Part shown: piece after piece, positions 7,701 to 7,903 of the stretch
Layout of the letters: every line of letters begins with the position of its first letter
How positions within the stretch are numbered: position 1 is the first letter of the stretch
Source of the DNA: JBIOUF01 sp044866695
GTDB taxonomy: Bacteria; Actinomycetota; Actinomycetes; Propionibacteriales; Nocardioidaceae
Direction of reading: 5' to 3'
DNA length: 7,903 nt
Assembly (NCBI GenBank): GCA_044866695.1
Contig: JBIOUF010000233.1
Location: 1-7,903 of the forward strand
Program-made: the position numbers and the translations under genes
Notes under the pieces: model-generated
Seen by the model: the letters and a program-made list of their open reading frames with translations, nothing else
Databases searched by the model: none
What the model was told of the DNA's origin: nothing

Positions 7701-7903
7701 CGGGTCGGTCACCCTGGCCAACGGCGGCGACGTCACCTGCACCATCACCAACACCGCCCAACCGGCCCACCTCACCCTGGTCAAGACCGTCACGAACAAC
7801 GACGGCGGCACCGCCGGTCCCGGCGACTGGACGCTCACCGCCCAGGGCCCGACCGACGGCGTCACCGGCGTGACCGGCGACCCGGAGATCACCGACCGCC
7901 CGG
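1660..7903 (+). CDS. Giant secreted vWFA adhesin with tandem prealbumin-like (isopeptide) domains; runs off right edge
   Basis: The frame stays open for 2081 codons to the window edge with no stop. It begins with a Sec-type signal peptide, a Ser/Thr/Pro/Asp/Glu spacer (about 39-112), a small beta domain (about 128-216), a vWFA domain (about 268-470), four divergent prealbumin-like domains (about 471-935) and an array of eleven complete and one partial prealbumin-like domains (936 onward). The head-plus-stalk layout resembles sortase-assembled pilus tip proteins and MSCRAMM adhesins of Gram-positive bacteria, so surface adhesion is the likely role; the ligand is unknown. Each stalk domain shows the Lys, Glu and Asn expected of CnaB/SpaA isopeptide domains. 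No sortase gene or LPXTG motif is visible, but the C-terminus lies beyond the window, so pilus, wall-anchored or released forms stay possible. Codon use matches the neighbours, with no sign of recent transfer. The start rests on the ribosome binding site and signal peptide. Confidence 0.92.
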   Translation, partial: MGSTGHARRHSRSRSLVVLLLGLTLLAGVTPYAAAAAATTPDPTPAAATASDDPSDDPSDDPSAAADEPSEDPSPSDEPSGSAGPSAEPATEPTTEPTTEPTTEPTTEPTRRAGVQRVVPPATGNNAVITVKVGGNRTSLTAVGGLAGVTLGFYANQTGGTALFTCTSDVDGDCSITVPNTQPGGANRDARYWVRQTGTASGYYTNPNLGTGTTVAPDAYTFQTGTQLRNGTVYRSTADFMISTGTTNNEASGGIWQSSLNNPTFPAKCGINVALVLDLSNSVTDAQLLQLKAAANGFVDALTGTPSQVGTFTFATSAPATAGDTLALTPVSTPAGATIVKNRINGYNKPGGNAGGTNWDRGIYQVAQSAATFDVAVVITDGNPTFYGAGEGPGNRTRFREVENGIFSANAVKAEGTKVIAFGVGTGVDNAGSGQNLRSISGPTLNTDYYQTTDYAAAGAALRALALGSCNSSVTVVKQVVPSTAPPGTTTGATPQGGWTFTAAGSTGITVTPPTSQVTATGTGAANFPLTFSGGTTSGPVTLTETAQAGYTLQQVGGANAVCTRVDTGASVPVTNSGALGFSVNAANTYPVSCTVYNRAPNPAASVVLNKTWVVDGTTYAEGSQPPGLTASGLINGTDQPWGTERTGFSQGASVTLNEQLGTLPAQCQLVSSRLTSANGATVNLALPANQTLDAGLNTYGITNTLTCRTRLSLDKTVRFGTASPSSWTLTAAAPAGAVAGPSGQTGVTGDVTPGATYTLSESGGNPAYQQLTDPNAVLRPGATGSFFCVEVRSDGTTPIPGYSDGLNGGVTVPFGSWVRCTAINQTSTLRLVKEVVNDNGGTAVPSAWALHATPPGTSGAPTVDQPGAALADAAFVNVRPGVPYALSETGGPPGYTNTAIECQTASPRQQTTSITLQPGDVGTCFFVNDDQPATLTLRKVVDNGSTGATNGPAAWTLTATGPTNVSGPGNSAQVTNQPVSAGQYTLSETGPAGYTASAWACTGGTLTGSQVTVANGGNVTCTITNTAQQPRLTLVKTVTNNNGGTAAPTAWTLAATSPTTGISGATGSTAVTNVPVQVGTYNLAESGGPNGYTAGAWSCTGATSQTPTSVAVGLGQNVTCTINNDDQPATLTLVKNVTNDNGGTATAAQWTLAAAGPTPISGPGNSAAVTNQTVNAGSYALSESGPSGYTASAWTCTGGTQNGVNVTVPNGGNVTCTITNNDEPARLTLVKVVDPGETGSGHVPADWTLTATRVPPITGQDTVSGNGDPTTPGGVNQVPVFAGSYDLTESGPAGFDPGDWVCQGGVLDAAGDTVTVPNGGSVRCTITNTAVSPTLTLVKKVVNQAGGTAVATDWTLTATGNTPISGATGSAAVTDAPVQVGTYLLSETGPDGYTASDWVCTGTGEQTGVATVVLTEGDSATCTITNTDQPAQLTLVKTVTNNNGGTATVADWTLTATGPTTISGETGADTVTGATVPAGAYVLSEDGPAGYAASAWTCEGGTVTGGTVTVPNGGDVVCTITNDDQPATLTLVKVVDNGTTGATFGPADWNLSAAGPTPVTGAGNSPAVTDQPVNAGNYDLSESGGPTGYDDSDWSCTNAGAGGGTPVADGTVTVPNGGDVTCRITNTARQPRLTLVKKVTNDDGGSAAETDWTLTATGPTTGITGATGTGAVTNVAVEVGDYDLTESEGPVGYTASGWVCVGGAQDGATVTVGTGDNVVCTITNDDQPATLTLRKVVDNGNTGATAVAGDWTLAADGPTDVTGPGNSGAVTNQTVDAGDYDLSEDGPEGYDASDWTCANTGAGGATPVDGGTVTVPNGGTVTCTITNTAQPAHLTLVKTVTNNDGGTAGPGDWTLTAQGPTDGVTGVTGDPEVTDRPVAIGGYDLSESGGPAGYTPGDWSCTGDGLAGSTVTIALGDDVTCTIDNDDQPAQLTLVKQVDPGDTGATQGPGDWTLTATGDDETVTGPGDSDDIVDQTVPAGDYALTETGPGAPGWTASPWTCEDAEGDPVEVDAGSVTLANGGDVTCTITNTAQPAHLTLVKTVTNNDGGTAGPGDWTLTAQGPTDGVTGVTGDPEITDRP
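1813..1992 (+). repeat. Low-complexity 12-bp tandem repeats encoding DDPS and EPTT tetrapeptides
   Basis: Three perfect copies of a 12-bp unit encode DDPS-DDPS-DDPS at 1813-1848. A second 12-bp family encodes EPTT four times plus a partial copy at 1933-1992, with third-position differences between copies. The segment between is also Ser/Glu/Pro-rich. The result is an extended acidic, Thr/Ser/Pro-rich linker right after the signal peptide, a likely flexible spacer and possible O-glycosylation region. Such arrays can change length by slippage. Confidence 0.85.
2041..2307 (+). other. Small N-terminal beta domain before the vWFA domain
   Basis: Residues about 128-216 begin VITVKVGG and include GLAGVTLGFY, a short Cys166/Cys174 pair in a TCTSDVDGDCS motif, SITVPNT, RYWVRQT and GYYTNP. 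The pattern of a carried-variable strand, a DG-turn with paired cysteines and a final YWVRQ strand resembles prealbumin-like domains found just before vWFA domains in actinobacterial surface proteins. Family membership is inferred from pattern only. Confidence 0.5.
2461..3069 (+). other. von Willebrand factor A domain with intact MIDAS
   Basis: Residues about 268-470 form a Rossmann-like vWFA domain. The metal-ion-dependent adhesion site is complete: Asp278-x-Ser280-x-Ser282 (VLDLSNS), Thr357 (GGTNWDRG) and Asp381 (VVITDGNPT). A later strand reads KVIAFGVGTG. Cys269 and Cys470 sit immediately at the two ends and could form the boundary-closing disulfide known from vWF A-type domains. In Gram-positive pilus tip adhesins such a domain binds host or substrate ligands through the metal; here the ligand is unknown. 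Confidence 0.88.
3070..4464 (+). other. Four divergent prealbumin-like domains linking vWFA domain to the regular array
   Basis: Four segments show the Lys...Glu...Asn pattern of CnaB/SpaA-type domains but differ strongly from each other and from the later array. The predicted residues are Lys478/Glu545/Asn598, Lys611/Glu659/Asn704, Lys716/Glu762/Asn825 and Lys834/Glu889/Asn929. The Glu lies in VTLTET, VTLNEQ, TLSESG or ALSETG, and the Asn in a terminal strand such as CTVYN or CTAIN. The second domain (about 607-707) is the most unusual, with its Cys after the Asn. Residue assignments are mine from pattern alignment. Confidence 0.7.
4465..7903 (+). repeat. Tandem array of prealbumin-like (isopeptide) domain units, 11 complete plus 1 partial
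   Basis: Units start at the Leu of L-T-L-(V/R)-K at 4465, 4756, 5053, 5341, 5665, 5959, 6247, 6559, 6853, 7162, 7456 and 7771, with lengths of 288-324 bp (96-108 residues). Each complete unit runs: LTLVK strand, W-x-L-(T/A/S) strand, (Y/D)xL(S/T/A)E(S/T/D) strand, G(Y/F/W) turn, W-x-C, then V/A-x-C-x-I-x-N and a short linker such as NDDQPAT or NTAQPAH. Lys, Glu and Asn are kept in all complete units, as are two Cys. The last unit is cut by the window edge. The array builds a long rod, as in other Gram-positive stalks of CnaB-type domains. Confidence 0.9.
7162..7770 (+). repeat. 609-bp two-domain module with a near-identical copy starting at 7771
   Basis: This block contains one TN-type domain (7162-7455) and one VD-type domain (7456-7770). 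Sequence 7141-7294 reappears at 7750-7903 with only three differences in 154 bases, at 7168/7777, 7209/7818 and 7282/7891, and the copy continues past the window edge. It is the youngest visible duplication of the array, and its length equals exactly two domain units, so the frame is kept. Confidence 0.88.

Noticed and set aside
6961..7770. Minus-strand open frames over the last repeats
   Set aside because: Their similarity to each other only reflects the duplicated plus-strand DNA; no independent coding evidence.
4465..7903. CRISPR array or insertion sequence as explanation of the repeats
   Set aside because: Units are about 300 bp, contiguous, in frame and protein-coding with no spacers; there are no terminal inverted repeats or transposase.

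Overview
The window comes from a chromosome of very high G+C with strong G/C preference at third codon positions. The proteins resemble those of Actinobacteria (Actinomycetota): a PriA-type HisA and a DesA1-like soluble acyl-ACP desaturase, both close to mycobacterial and actinomycete versions as I remember them. The genus cannot be fixed from the sequence; a Geodermatophilaceae-like organism is only a guess.

Layout. Positions 1-403 (minus strand) hold the N-terminal half of priA/hisA, which leaves the window on the left. Positions 404-551 are a divergent intergenic region with one strong hairpin. Positions 552-1493 (plus) encode a complete 313-residue acyl-ACP desaturase with all six diiron ligands. 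Positions 1494-1659 hold a terminator-like hairpin, a good CRP/GlxR-type palindrome and a clear ribosome binding site. From 1660 to the right edge (plus) a single reading frame stays open for at least 2081 codons with no stop in the window.

That open frame is the main content. It encodes a giant secreted surface protein. In order it has a signal peptide, an Asp/Glu/Ser/Thr/Pro low-complexity spacer, a small beta domain, a von Willebrand factor A (vWFA) domain with an intact metal site, four divergent prealbumin-like (CnaB/SpaA-type) domains, and then a tandem array of such domains of 96-108 residues: eleven complete and a twelfth cut by the window edge. The layout suggests an adhesive head on a long rigid stalk. 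Every lysine from residue 478 to the window end lies in the one place where an intramolecular Lys-Asn isopeptide bond would start. Each complete array unit also has two conserved cysteines.

The array has internal structure: two domain types that alternate strictly in its second half, giving a module of about 600 bp; a steep rise in acidic residues from N- to C-terminal units; and a 98% identical duplication at 609-bp spacing at the right edge. The three genes do not form one pathway: histidine/tryptophan synthesis, fatty-acid desaturation and a surface adhesin lie side by side. Long open frames on the opposite strand and in frame 3 across the large gene are by-products of base composition.
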